From contig NZ_CP101987.1 in assembly GCF_024508315.1 (NCBI RefSeq), positions 3,968,001-4,032,000 of the forward strand: a stretch of DNA of 64,000 nt. Reading direction: 5' to 3'. Below the pieces are notes generated by a model. It saw only the letters and a list, made by a program, of their open reading frames with translations. It did no database searches and had not been told where the DNA came from. Made by a program: the position numbers and the translations under genes. This document shows positions 53,234 to 62,423 of this stretch, one piece after another. This DNA is from Cellulomonas xiejunii. GTDB lineage: Bacteria; Actinomycetota; Actinomycetes; Actinomycetales; Cellulomonadaceae. Position 1 is the first letter of the stretch. Each line of letters begins with the position of its first letter.

Positions 53234-53953
53234 ATGTCCCGATTCGTGATGAGAGCGACGGCGTCGCTGCTGCTGCTCGCGTCCGCCGTGATGTTCGTGA
53301 CCGCGGCGGCGCAACGGTGGTGGCCCGCGTGCCGGCGGGGCGCCTTCGAGACCGACGCGTGCCTGCGGCTGCAGGACCACGTGTTCGACCACCTGCTCAT
53401 CGGCGACCCGTGGACACCCGTCGGGGACGCGGCCCAGTACGCCGGCGCGGCGATGATCCTGCTTGCGGGCGCCGCCGCCGTGCTGCCGTTCCTCCTGGTC
53501 CGGCGGGCGCTCTGGTTCGCGGTGCCGGTGGCGGTCTCGACGACGGGCGCCCTCACCGTCCTCGGTGCGCACGCCTGGACGTCCGGGGTGACCGGGAAGG
53601 TCCAGCCCACGCCCGGGATCACGGCCGCGGTGCTCGTCCTGACTGTCGTCGTCCCCGTCGCCGCGGGCATCTGGGCGACACGTGAGCTCTGGGCCGGGCC
53701 CGAGCCGGGCCACTACCGGTGGACGCTCGCGCTCGCGGCCGCGCTCATCGTGTCCAGCCCGCTGCCCACCTGGCTCCTCGGCCCGGTGGTGGTGCTGTAC
53801 TCCTCGCACGACACGAGCCCGTGGTCGGACGCCGTGGTGGCGCTCCCGCTGGCGGCAGCGGCGGTGCTCGTCTGGAAGGTCGCCCCGCGAGGCGCGGCGC
53901 CTGCACCGGCCCCGCGGCGGCGGCCTGGCACCCTCGCGGACCTGCCGGGATGA
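53234..53953 (+). CDS. Hypothetical membrane protein
   Basis: A 239-residue protein with about five or six predicted helices, beginning near residue 8 (TASLLLLASAVMFVTAAA). A short Cys-containing loop (ACRRGAFETDACLRLQD) lies outside or between helices 1 and 2 and could form a disulfide. No family recognised. Its stop overlaps the start of the HAD gene (ATGA), so the two are translationally coupled. Confidence 0.75.
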   Translation: MSRFVMRATASLLLLASAVMFVTAAAQRWWPACRRGAFETDACLRLQDHVFDHLLIGDPWTPVGDAAQYAGAAMILLAGAAAVLPFLLVRRALWFAVPVAVSTTGALTVLGAHAWTSGVTGKVQPTPGITAAVLVLTVVVPVAAGIWATRELWAGPEPGHYRWTLALAAALIVSSPLPTWLLGPVVVLYSSHDTSPWSDAVVALPLAAAAVLVWKVAPRGAAPAPAPRRRPGTLADLPG

Positions 53954-54588
53954 AGAGGTACGTCCTTCTCGACCACGACGGCGTCCTCGTGGACACCGAG
54001 CACTGGTACTACGAGGCCGGCGCACGCGCGCTGGCCGAGGCCGGCGTGAGCCTGGACAAGGCGCGGTACCTGAGCGACATGGCCCAGGGGCTCGGCACGT
54101 GGGACCAGGCCCGGGCGGCAGGCGTCGACGAGCGGACGATCGACCGGCTCCGCGTGGCGCGCGACGCCTACTACCAGGAGCACCTGCGGACGCAGACCAT
54201 CGAGATCGACGGCGTCGTCGAGGCGCTCGCCGAGCTGTCCCAGCACGCCCACCTGGCCGTCGTGACGAGCTCCAAGCGCGCGGACTTCGACCTCATCCAC
54301 GCCGAGCGCCGGATCCGCGCGTTCCTGGACTTCGTCCTCGTGCGCGAGGACTACGTGCGCGCCAAGCCCCACCCCGAGCCGTATCTCATGGGGCTGCAGC
54401 GCTTCGGCGCCGCCAGGTCCGAGACGCTCGTCGTCGAGGACTCGGAGCGCGGGCTGCGGTCAGCGGTGGCGGCCGGGATCGACTGCGCGGTCGTGGACTA
54501 CCACTTCACGCGCGGCGGCGACTTCTCGCAGGCGCGGTACCGGGTCGGGACGCTGAGCGAGGTCGTCGACATCGTCCGGGCGGGCTGA
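53950..54588 (+). CDS. HAD-superfamily hydrolase (beta-phosphoglucomutase-like)
   Basis: A 212-residue HAD-IA protein. Motif I is LLDHDGVLVDTE (nucleophile Asp8, Asp10), motif II the Ser in VVTSSKRADF, and the last motifs are the Lys in YVRAKPHPEPY and the acidic VVEDSERGL. The cap is a short helical bundle. It resembles beta-phosphoglucomutase or phosphatase members; the exact substrate is unknown. Its start is coupled to the upstream membrane gene. Confidence 0.88.
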   Translation: MKRYVLLDHDGVLVDTEHWYYEAGARALAEAGVSLDKARYLSDMAQGLGTWDQARAAGVDERTIDRLRVARDAYYQEHLRTQTIEIDGVVEALAELSQHAHLAVVTSSKRADFDLIHAERRIRAFLDFVLVREDYVRAKPHPEPYLMGLQRFGAARSETLVVEDSERGLRSAVAAGIDCAVVDYHFTRGGDFSQARYRVGTLSEVVDIVRAG

Positions 54589-54639
54589 CGAACGCCGACA
54601 ACCTCCCCGACCACGCCCAGGCTCTCGGCACCCTGGGCG

Positions 54640-55224
54640 TCAGTCGCCGACGCCAGCCTCTCGGGCGGCCCCCTCGACCCGCGCGCGGTGCGCCGCCCAG
54701 TCGGTGTCGTCGCGGCCCGACGCCGCGCCCGGCGCCACGCCGGTCACACCGTCGAGCTGCTCGCGCAGGATGTCCGCGTGCCCCGCGTGACGACTGGTCT
54801 CCGTCAGCACGTGCACCATCACGTTGAACAACAGCACGTCCGGCTGGGGCCACCAGGGGACGCGGCCGGGCGCGTCGATCGGCAGCGCCTCGATCGTCGC
54901 GTCCGCATGGCGCCAGGCCCGCTCGTAGGCGGCGACCACGTCGGCGCGTGACTCCTGCGCCGTGACCCACAGGTCGTCGCGGTTGGCGTACCCCGGGTCG
55001 TCCCACCGGGGCAGCGGCTCGGGGTACGGGCGACCGAAGACCTCCCCGAGGTACCGCGCCTCCGTCACGGTCAGGTGCTTGACCAGGCCGAGCAGGTTCG
55101 TCCCGGTGCTGGTCAGCGGGCGCCGGGCGTCGTACTCGGACAGCCCGTCCACCTTGCTGAGGAGGGCCCGACGCGCCCAGCGCAGGTCGTCGAGCAGGTA
55201 CGCCTTGGCGAAGTCGTCGGTCAC
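54640..55224 (-). CDS. DinB-family protein (DUF664)
   Basis: A 194-residue member of the DinB/DUF664 family, four-helix-bundle metalloproteins. The VKHLTVTEARYLGEVFGRP segment has the first metal-binding His, and VLTETSRHAGHADIL has more. The start is a GTG at 55224. It is a paralogue of the gene at 28773 and shares its RRPLTSTGTNLLGLVKH motif. Confidence 0.87.
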   Translation of the reverse strand: MTDDFAKAYLLDDLRWARRALLSKVDGLSEYDARRPLTSTGTNLLGLVKHLTVTEARYLGEVFGRPYPEPLPRWDDPGYANRDDLWVTAQESRADVVAAYERAWRHADATIEALPIDAPGRVPWWPQPDVLLFNVMVHVLTETSRHAGHADILREQLDGVTGVAPGAASGRDDTDWAAHRARVEGAAREAGVGD

Positions 55225-55270
55225 ACGCGGGATCGTGGCAGTCGGCGTAGCGGGCTGTCGACGCCGACTG

Positions 55271-56335
55271 TCAGTCCGGGTCGCGGGTCGTCGACCGGAC
55301 CACCACGTGCCAGTCGTGCCGCTCCTGGGGCTGCACCGGCTGCCCGAGCGCTGCCCGCGCACACGCGGCGCCCTGCTCGCGCAGCGACTGTCCGAGTGTG
55401 GTCAGGCCGGCAGGCCCGGCCGCGTCGCTGTCGTCCCACCCGGTGACGGCGAGGTCGGCGGGGACGCGCGTACCGAGAGCCTCGGCGGCGCGCAGGGCCC
55501 CGAGGGCGAGCTCGTCACTCATGGCGGCCACGGCGTCGGGCGGGTCGTCGCCCTGGAGCAGCTCGCGGACGTGGCTCTCGCCTTCGCTCACGCGGTTGAC
55601 CGGGCACACCGCGAGCCGGAGCTGGGCGGGGTCACGGCCCACGTTCGTCCAGGCGGCGCACAGACCTTCCCACCGATGGCGGGTGACCGGGAACCTCACG
55701 TCGCCGACCTGGTCACCGACGAGCAACCGACGGTCGCGTCCGCGGTCGAGCGGGAAGCCGAGGACGACGGGACGCGTGGCCCGGGCGAACGCCACGCGCC
55801 CGATGGCAGACCCCGCTGCCCGGTCGTCGATGCCGATCACCGGCATCCCGTGCCCGCCGGGACCGGCGTGGACCACGGCGGGGAGCCTCGTCCGGGCGAC
55901 GGCGTCGAGCACGGGGTCGTCGTCGCTGGTCGTCCAGACGACGAAGCCGTCCACGGCGGCCTGGGCGACGCGAGCGACGTCCGACGACGTGCCGGTCGTC
56001 GGCACGAGCGTCAGCCCCACGCCCTCGCTGGCACACACGTCCGAGACCCCCGAGAGGAACCGGGCCGCCTGGGGGTCGTCGAACGCATAGCTCAACCGCT
56101 CACCCAGGACGACACCCAGAGAGCCGGCACGGCCGCGACTCAGGGACCGTGCCGTGGGGTTCGGACCCGGGTAGTGCAGCTCCTGGGCGGCGGCCCGAAC
56201 CTTCGCCGCCGCGTCCGGTGACACCCGGTCGGGCCGGGAGTACACGTAGGAGACCGTCATGGTGGAGACACCGGCGGCCCGGGCGACCTCGCGCATGGTG
56301 ACCCGTCTCCCCCTGTTGCCTGCCGCGCCGTCCAC
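55271..56335 (-). CDS. LacI-family transcriptional regulator
   Basis: About 354 residues. The helix-turn-helix is TMREVARAAGVSTMTVSYV near the N-terminus, then the hinge and a periplasmic-binding domain. The GTG at 56335 is the likely start; GTG 56302 or ATG 56296 would be shorter and begin closer to the helix-turn-helix. It is divergent from an MFS transporter with a 26-bp perfect palindrome between them (56346), which is its probable operator. Confidence 0.9.
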   Translation of the reverse strand: MDGAAGNRGRRVTMREVARAAGVSTMTVSYVYSRPDRVSPDAAAKVRAAAQELHYPGPNPTARSLSRGRAGSLGVVLGERLSYAFDDPQAARFLSGVSDVCASEGVGLTLVPTTGTSSDVARVAQAAVDGFVVWTTSDDDPVLDAVARTRLPAVVHAGPGGHGMPVIGIDDRAAGSAIGRVAFARATRPVVLGFPLDRGRDRRLLVGDQVGDVRFPVTRHRWEGLCAAWTNVGRDPAQLRLAVCPVNRVSEGESHVRELLQGDDPPDAVAAMSDELALGALRAAEALGTRVPADLAVTGWDDSDAAGPAGLTTLGQSLREQGAACARAALGQPVQPQERHDWHVVVRSTTRDPD

Positions 56336-56345
56336 GCCACACACT

Positions 56346-56371
56346 GTACGTGTGTACCGGTACACACGTAC
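56346..56371. promoter_or_regulatory. 26-bp perfect palindrome, probable LacI operator
   Basis: GTACGTGTGTACC followed by its exact reverse complement, centred on CG. It lies 11 bp before the lacI start and in the promoter region of the divergent MFS gene. It could also fold as a cruciform. Confidence 0.75.
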
Positions 56372-56441
56372 TCCCGACCGCGACGGCTCCACCGCCTCGT
56401 CGCGCGCAACCGCGCGGCAGCCGGGCGACGCCCGGCCCATC

Positions 56442-57599
56442 GTGCGCGACGCCGCCACCGTCGTGTCGTACGCGGTGCTCGGCTGCTACACGTTCTGGCT
56501 CTACGCCTTCGGACCCGCGGTGACCCTGCTGCGCGAGGAGCTCCACTTCTCGTACACCACCCTCAGCCTCTACTCCGTGGTGTGGGCGGGGGGTGCCGCG
56601 CTGGCAGGAGCGGGATTCGTCCGGGCTGCACGACGCCTGAGCAGGGGCTCGCTGCTCTGGCTCTCGACGCTCGCATCGGTGGGCGGTGCGACGTTGTTCA
56701 CCGTCGGCCGCAGCGCCCCCGCGACCATGTCCGCGGCGGCGCTGTTCGGCTTCGCCGGCACGATGCTGCTCACCGTGGTCCAGGCGATCCTGTCCGACCG
56801 GCACGGCAGCCGACGTGACCAGGCGCTGACCGAGGCCAACATCGCCGCCGGGGCGTCGGCGGTGCTCGCGCCGCTGGCGCTCGGCGCGCTCACCATCACC
56901 GTCGTCGGGTGGCGTGCGACGTTCGCGCTGCCGGCGCTCGTCCTCCTCCTGCTGTACCTGCGCTACCGCCAGCTCCCGCTCCCGAGTCCGGCACCAGACC
57001 CCGCCGCCGGACCCGGCGGACGGCTGCCCGTCGCCTGCTGGCTGTTCGCGGTCCTCACGGCCGTGGGCTCGGCCATCGAGTTCTGCCTCATCTACTTCGG
57101 CCCTCAGATGCTCATCGACGCCGGCCTGTCCGCTGCGGCGGCGAGCACGGCGCTCAGCAGCAACTACCTCGGCATCCTGGTCGGGCGCCTGCTCGGCGCG
57201 GGTCTCACGCGCCGCGCCGGTCGAGCCGTCCCCCTGCTCTACGCCTCGCTGGCGCTGACCGGCGTCAGCTTCCTCGTCTTCTGGTTGACCGACCGACCCG
57301 TCCTGGCGATCGTCGGGCTTTTCGCGTGCGGGGTCGGCATCGCGAACCTCTACCCGCTCTCACTCGCGCTCACGCTCGACGCCGCCCGCGGACGCGAGGA
57401 CCAGGCGAACGCCCGTTCGCAGGTGGTCGTCGGGCTGGTCGCCGCGGCCGCGCCCTTCCTGCTCGGCAGCCTCGCCGACCAGCACGGGCTCGGGGTCGCC
57501 TTCGCGCTCGAACCCGTGCTGATCGGTGCCGGCGCGCTGCTCCTCTGGAGCGGGATCCGCGCGCGAAGGACGGCCGAATGCTCGTCGCCCACCCCTTAA
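56442..57599 (+). CDS. MFS transporter
   Basis: About 385 residues with 12 predicted helices. The start is uncertain: GTG 56442 begins just before the first helix (TVVSYAVLGCYTFWL), while GTG 56352 would lie inside the palindrome. The second half of the fold starts near VACWLFAVLTAVGSAIE and has LGAGLTRRAGRAVPL. The substrate is unknown. Divergence from a LacI regulator and the neighbouring GH9 cellulase suggest a sugar or glycoside. Confidence 0.82.
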   Translation: MRDAATVVSYAVLGCYTFWLYAFGPAVTLLREELHFSYTTLSLYSVVWAGGAALAGAGFVRAARRLSRGSLLWLSTLASVGGATLFTVGRSAPATMSAAALFGFAGTMLLTVVQAILSDRHGSRRDQALTEANIAAGASAVLAPLALGALTITVVGWRATFALPALVLLLLYLRYRQLPLPSPAPDPAAGPGGRLPVACWLFAVLTAVGSAIEFCLIYFGPQMLIDAGLSAAAASTALSSNYLGILVGRLLGAGLTRRAGRAVPLLYASLALTGVSFLVFWLTDRPVLAIVGLFACGVGIANLYPLSLALTLDAARGREDQANARSQVVVGLVAAAAPFLLGSLADQHGLGVAFALEPVLIGAGALLLWSGIRARRTAECSSPTP

Positions 57600-57650
57600 T
57601 CGATTCCGCGGTTGCGCGGCCCTCCGACGAGCGGAGTCCCTGACCTACCG

Positions 57651-57666
57651 TGGGGAAGCGCTCCAC
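57651..57666. promoter_or_regulatory. CebR/CelR-like box upstream of the GH9 gene
   Basis: TGGGGAAGCGCTCCAC resembles the cellulose-regulator consensus TGGGAGCGCTCCCA, sharing the AGCGCTCC core and G-rich left arm. It lies about 80 bp before the GH9 start. Confidence 0.45.
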
Positions 57667-57743
57667 GACGGCCGGACCCAGCGTCGGGCGGCTACCAGGT
57701 ATGAGCGCCGTCCCGTCGCGTCGTCGCCTACCCGAGGACTGCC

Positions 57744-60041
57744 ATGTCACCGATCACCCGACGGCGCGCGTCGCGCCGCGGCCGGGGAGCCGATCTCGCG
57801 GTCGCCACCGCTCGGATCGTCGCGGTCGCCACCGCACTGACCGTCGCGAGCGTCACCGCACCGACCGCGCTCGCCGCCCCCGACCCCGGTTCGCCGGTCA
57901 AGGTCAACCAGGTCGCCTACGTGCCCGGCGTCGCCAAGGTCGCGACGCTCGTCAGCACCTCGACCAACCCGGTGGCCTGGACGCTGCGCGACGCGGCGGG
58001 CCGCACGGTCGCCGAGGGCACGTCGACCGTCAAGGGTGCCGACACGCTGTCCGGCGACCGCACGCACCTCATCGACTTCTCGTCCTACGACACCCCGGGC
58101 ACGGGCTACGTCCTGTCCGCTGCCGGTGCCAGCAGCTACCCGTTCGACATCTCCGCCGACCCGCTGAAGAAGCTCCGCTACGACGCGCTCGCGTTCTTCT
58201 ACCACCAGCGCTCGGGCATCGCGATCGAGGCCCAGTACGTCGGCAGCACCTACGCGCGCGCGGCCGGGCACCTGGGCGTCGCGCCCAACCAGGGCGACAC
58301 GAGCGTGCCGTGCCGGCAGTCGTGCGGGTACAGCCTGGACGTGCGCGGCGGCTGGTACGACGCGGGCGACCAGGGCAAGTACGTCGTCAACGGCGGCATC
58401 GCGACGTGGCAGCTGCAGAACGCGTACGAGCGGACGCTGCACGTCGAGGGAGCGGACCGCGCGGCGCTGGGCGACGGGACGCTGGCGATCCCGGAGCGGG
58501 CGAACGGCGTTCCGGACGTGCTCGACGAGGCGCGCTGGGAGGTCGAGTTCCTGCTGCGCATGCAGGTCCCGGCCGGTCGCACGGACGCCGGCATGGTCCA
58601 CCACAAGATGCACGACGAGAACTGGACGGGTATCCCGACGATCCCGTCGCAGGACGCCCAGCGCCGCATCCTCGCGCCCGTGAGCACGGCCGCGACCCTC
58701 AACATGGCGGCCGTCGCCGCGCAGGCGTCGCGCCTGTGGGAGTCGTACGACCCGACGTTCTCCGCCAAGGCGCTGGCGGCCGCGCGGACCGCGTACGCCG
58801 CCGCGAAGGCGAACCCGAACCGCATCGCGTCGAGCACCGACGGCACGGGCGGCGGCGCCTACAGCGACGCGTCGGTGACCGACGAGTTCTACTGGGCGGC
58901 CGCCGAGCTGTACGCGACGACGGGCGAGTCGGGCTACCGGTCCGACGTCACCGGCTCGTCGTTCTCCAAGGGTGTGAGCTTCGCGCAGCGCGGCTACGAC
59001 TGGGGCTGGACCGGCGGCTTGGGCGACACGACGCTCGCGCTCGTCCCCACGGACCTGCCCGCGTCGGACGTCGCGGCGACGCGCTCCGCGATCGTCTCGT
59101 TCGCCGACGCGGCCTTGACGCGGCTGGCGAACCAGGCGTACCCGGCGCCCAACAACGCCGGCAGCGTCTACTACTGGGGCTCGAACGGCCAGGTCGCGAA
59201 CAGCGCCAACGCGCTCGCACTCGCGTACGACTTCACCGGCCAGGCGAAGTACCGGACCGCCGTGTACGGCGCGCTCGACTACTTCCAGGGCCGTAACCCG
59301 CTCAACCAGTCGTACGTGGCGGGCTACGGCGAGAAGGCCGTGCGCAACGTGCACCACCGCTTCTGGGCCAACCAGAACGACTCCTCGCTGCCGATCGCAC
59401 CGCCCGGGTCGTTCTCCGGCGGCCCCAACAGCGAGCTGCAGGACCCGGTCGCAGCCGCCGAGCTCGCCGGGTGCGCGGCCCAGAAGTGCTTCGTCGACGA
59501 CATCGAGGCGTACTCCGTCAACGAGGTCGCGATCAACTGGAACTCGGCGCTCGTCTGGCTCACCGCGTGGGCGGCCGAGCAGGCGGGTGGGGCGACGCCG
59601 ACTCCGACGCCGACGCCGACGCCGACACCGACGCCGACCGTCACACCGACGCCGACCGTCACGCCGACGGTCACGCCGACGCCGACCGTCACCCCCACGC
59701 TGTCCCCCACTCCCACCCCCGCGGCCTCCGCGGCCTGCCGGGTGACGTACACGGCGAACTCGTGGGGCACGGGCTTCACCGCCGCGGTCACGGTGACCAA
59801 CACGGGCCCGACCGCGTGGTCGTCGTGGGAGCTGGGCTTCACGTTCCCGGGCAACCAGAAGGTCACGCAGGGCTGGAGCGCGACGTGGAGCCAGACGGGG
59901 ACGACGGTCACCGCGACCAACGCCGCGTGGAACGGCTCGCTCGCCGCGGGCGGGTCGACGAGCATCGGGTTCAACGGCTCGTACAGCGGCACCAACGCCG
60001 CACCCACCGCGTTCACGGTCAACGGGGCAGCCTGCTCCTGA
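57744..60041 (+). CDS. GH9 endoglucanase/cellulase with CBM2
   Basis: A 765-residue secreted cellulase. Order: signal peptide about 1-45; an Ig-like CelD_N domain (about 48-135); the GH9 (alpha/alpha)6 barrel (about 140-612); a Pro/Thr linker (about 617-659); a C-terminal CBM2. The Asp206 and Asp209 in GGWYDAGDQGKYV match the catalytic base site, and Glu594 in AYSVNEVAINW the acid. The cellulose-regulator-like box at 57651 suggests cellobiose induction. The ATG at 57744 begins the signal peptide after RRR; the frame upstream has no good signal sequence. Confidence 0.95.
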   Translation: MSPITRRRASRRGRGADLAVATARIVAVATALTVASVTAPTALAAPDPGSPVKVNQVAYVPGVAKVATLVSTSTNPVAWTLRDAAGRTVAEGTSTVKGADTLSGDRTHLIDFSSYDTPGTGYVLSAAGASSYPFDISADPLKKLRYDALAFFYHQRSGIAIEAQYVGSTYARAAGHLGVAPNQGDTSVPCRQSCGYSLDVRGGWYDAGDQGKYVVNGGIATWQLQNAYERTLHVEGADRAALGDGTLAIPERANGVPDVLDEARWEVEFLLRMQVPAGRTDAGMVHHKMHDENWTGIPTIPSQDAQRRILAPVSTAATLNMAAVAAQASRLWESYDPTFSAKALAAARTAYAAAKANPNRIASSTDGTGGGAYSDASVTDEFYWAAAELYATTGESGYRSDVTGSSFSKGVSFAQRGYDWGWTGGLGDTTLALVPTDLPASDVAATRSAIVSFADAALTRLANQAYPAPNNAGSVYYWGSNGQVANSANALALAYDFTGQAKYRTAVYGALDYFQGRNPLNQSYVAGYGEKAVRNVHHRFWANQNDSSLPIAPPGSFSGGPNSELQDPVAAAELAGCAAQKCFVDDIEAYSVNEVAINWNSALVWLTAWAAEQAGGATPTPTPTPTPTPTPTVTPTPTVTPTVTPTPTVTPTLSPTPTPAASAACRVTYTANSWGTGFTAAVTVTNTGPTAWSSWELGFTFPGNQKVTQGWSATWSQTGTTVTATNAAWNGSLAAGGSTSIGFNGSYSGTNAAPTAFTVNGAACS
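59593..59720 (+). repeat. Pro/Thr linker repeats of the GH9 enzyme
   Basis: Near-tandem repeats of CCGACG-type units encode alternating Pro-Thr with a few Val residues. They link the catalytic domain to the CBM2 and are expected to be flexible and glycosylated. Confidence 0.85.
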
Positions 60042-60163
60042 GTGCACGGCCCGGGGCGTTCCCCGGAGTCGACGGCGGCCGTCGGTCCACGTGACCGGCG
60101 GCCGTCGGCGCGCGCAGGGCGCTCCGCGGCGGCCGGCAGCCGCCGTCACCTTCGGGGCACGTC

Positions 60164-60661
60164 TCACGGTCGGGGCACGAGGGTACGCAGCGTCGAGGTG
60201 TCGACGTCGCGGACCGTGTCCACGACCGTCGTGGGCACCGGCCAGGGCTCGTACTGCTCACGCAGGTCCTCGACCTGCGACCAGTCCACGTGCGGGACCG
60301 CGTCGCCGCGCTGCTCCAACCGCGTGCGGTGCAGGGCGCGGTCCGAGCACACGACCTCGAGCACCACGAGGCCGACGCCGGCCCGGCGCGCCACGTCGAT
60401 CCACGCCGCACGCGCCTCCGGGTGGATGTTGACGGCGTCGGCGATGACGACCGCGCCCAGACCGAGCTGCTCGGCGGCGAGCGCCTGCGACACGCCGTAG
60501 CCGGCGAGGCCGACCCTGGGGTCGTCGCCGAACCCCGCCGCCCGCAACCCACGCTCGACCGTGTCGGCGGCGAGCAGGGTCGCCCCCAGCTCGGACGCCA
60601 ACCGCCGGGCGAGATGGGACTTGCCGGCACCGGGCAGGCCGCCCATGACCACGAGTGTCAT
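60164..60661 (-). CDS. AAA-type P-loop kinase-like protein
   Basis: A 165-residue P-loop NTPase. The Walker A motif GLPGAGKSHLARRLA is at residues 8-22 and later helices have the ERGLRAAGFG and RGDAVPHVDWSQVEDL stretches of the kinase-like ATPases that phosphorylate small molecules. No signal peptide. The ATG at 60661 is used. The substrate is unknown. Confidence 0.82.
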   Translation of the reverse strand: MTLVVMGGLPGAGKSHLARRLASELGATLLAADTVERGLRAAGFGDDPRVGLAGYGVSQALAAEQLGLGAVVIADAVNIHPEARAAWIDVARRAGVGLVVLEVVCSDRALHRTRLEQRGDAVPHVDWSQVEDLREQYEPWPVPTTVVDTVRDVDTSTLRTLVPRP

Positions 60662-60717
60662 CGTGCTCCTTCCGTCGCGGTGCCGGCGTCGAAGTCGGCG
60701 AAGCCGTAGGTGGAACC

Positions 60718-61695
60718 TCACGTCGCCGAGCGGGTCGGCGTCGAGCAGTCACCCGGTGGAGTCCTCCCCAGCGGTCGTCGCGTCACGTCGTCGGGTGGAG
60801 TCGCGACCTCGAGCCGGTGCCAGCTCCACCACAGGGCCAGCGTGGTGGCGACCGACCCCACGCCGGCGAGCAGCTGGAAGGCGAGGAACACGTTGTCCTC
60901 GGTGACGGGGTCCCGGTCGAGCAGGTCCCCGGTCGCCACCAGCAGGACGGCCGCCAACCCCACCCCCACGAGCAGGCTGAGAGCCAGCGGCACGACGACG
61001 AGCCAGATCCGCGCCCGGTGACCACCGGTCTCGACGCGGCGGACCAGCCCTCGCCGGTGCAACCACAGCGCCGCGAGCGACGCCACCACCAGGACGATGC
61101 CGGCCGACCCGAGGGTGTCGCTCAGCCGGTGCCACTTCGAGGTGATCGTGTACCCGGCGATCGCCACCGCCCAGCTCGCCACGAAGAACATCACCACCCC
61201 GCGGGACCGCCACGTCGCGAGCAGCAGCGCGGCCGCGAGCACGCCGAGGGCGATCGTGGTGTGCCCGCTGGGGAAGCTGTTCCCCGTGTAGGCCGCGGAC
61301 GCCTCGACCAGGGCCGGACGCGGGAGCACCACCCGCTTGAGGACCTCGGTGACCAGCAGGCTGGCCACGACGGTCCCGAGGGCCGCGGTGGCGAGCGGGA
61401 TCGAGCGGCGCAGCAGCCCGACGACCGCGATGACCGCGCAGGCGACAGCCAGTGAGGCCACCGTGATACTCGCCAGCGCCTCGTCGGAGTCCGTGCGCGC
61501 CTGCGCACCGACCTGGTCCGCACCGCGCAGCGCGGCGTTCTCCACCGCCTGGCCCGCCGGTGTCAGCACCAGCCCGACGTACGACGCGACGACCACCAGC
61601 GCCCCGACAGCGACGAGCAGCCACCACCGACGCTCGCGGGCGCGGGCGGCGGACGCGTGGTCGTGCTCTGCGGCTCGCGTGCTGCCCCCGGTCAC
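60718..61695 (-). CDS. PAP2-family phosphatase, integral membrane
   Basis: A 325-residue membrane phosphatase with about six helices. The three PAP2 motifs are present: KRVVLPRP (motif 1), the PSGH in NSFPSGHTTIALG (motif 2), and the His and Asp in SKWHRLSD (motif 3). It would dephosphorylate lipid phosphates such as undecaprenyl or phosphatidic acid. The C-terminal tail is Pro/Arg-rich. The ATG at 61695 is used. Confidence 0.9.
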   Translation of the reverse strand: MTGGSTRAAEHDHASAARARERRWWLLVAVGALVVVASYVGLVLTPAGQAVENAALRGADQVGAQARTDSDEALASITVASLAVACAVIAVVGLLRRSIPLATAALGTVVASLLVTEVLKRVVLPRPALVEASAAYTGNSFPSGHTTIALGVLAAALLLATWRSRGVVMFFVASWAVAIAGYTITSKWHRLSDTLGSAGIVLVVASLAALWLHRRGLVRRVETGGHRARIWLVVVPLALSLLVGVGLAAVLLVATGDLLDRDPVTEDNVFLAFQLLAGVGSVATTLALWWSWHRLEVATPPDDVTRRPLGRTPPGDCSTPTRSAT

Positions 61696-61792
61696 AGGCC
61701 CACCCTGGCAGCCCTCGCTCGGCGCCGCAGCAGGTCAGGGGGTGCTCGGCACTCGGCTACCCCAGTGGCGGCCGCCGTCCTAGTCTCGGGAC

Positions 61793-62329
61793 GTGGTCTC
61801 TCCCCAGGCACTGAGCGAGGCGGACCGGCGCACGGTCGCCGGGTGGGCGGCGGACTGCGCGGAGCGCGTGCTGCCGCTCTTCGAGGCGGAGGCACCGGAC
61901 GACGACCGCCCGCGCGACGCGATCGCACGCGCCCGGGCGTTCAGTCGCGGTGAGCTGCGTGCCGCCGACGAGATCCGCCGGCGCTTCGTCGCCGGCCGCG
62001 CCGCGAACGCCGTCAGCTCGCCGGCGGCCGTCGCCGCGGCCAGGGCGGCGGCGCAGGCTTCGGGCGTGGCCCACATGGGTGCGCACGCCCTGGGGGCGGC
62101 GGCCTACGCCGCGAAGGCTGCCGGCCTCGCGCCCCCGGATCGCCCGGACGCGCTCGACGAGGAGGTCCGCGAACAGGTGCACCGCATGAGCGCGGACACC
62201 CGGGCGGCGCTACGGCGTCTTCCTCTGCTCGGTGAGGACGCGGCGGGACCGCTCGGGTCGGGGCTGCTGGCGTCCGGCGTCCTCGCGACCGTCATCCGCA
62301 TGATCCAGGCGGACCTGGCCACGTCCTGA
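61793..62329 (+). CDS. Imm-5-like putative immunity protein
   Basis: A 178-residue all-helical protein. Repeated Ala/Arg/Glu helices (RDAIARARAFSRGELRAADEIRRRF and ASGVAHMGAHALGAAAYAAKAAG, quoted in pieces) recall the Imm-5-like domain in proteins annotated as putative immunity proteins, often orphans in actinobacteria. The start is a GTG at 61793. No toxin is nearby, so the function is inferred. Confidence 0.65.
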   Translation: MVSPQALSEADRRTVAGWAADCAERVLPLFEAEAPDDDRPRDAIARARAFSRGELRAADEIRRRFVAGRAANAVSSPAAVAAARAAAQASGVAHMGAHALGAAAYAAKAAGLAPPDRPDALDEEVREQVHRMSADTRAALRRLPLLGEDAAGPLGSGLLASGVLATVIRMIQADLATS

Positions 62330-62423
62330 CGTCGCGGACGTGGCGGGCCCGAGAACTCGGGCCGTCGGTGCGGAGTGCTGCACCCGGGTCGTGTACAGCC
62401 GTCGGCCGGCCTGCGAGCATGCA

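Noticed and set aside
60072..60115. GC-rich inverted repeats after the GH9 stop as a terminator
   Set aside because: The arms (GACGG/CCGTC type) are short and repeated, with no clean single stem; too weak to call.
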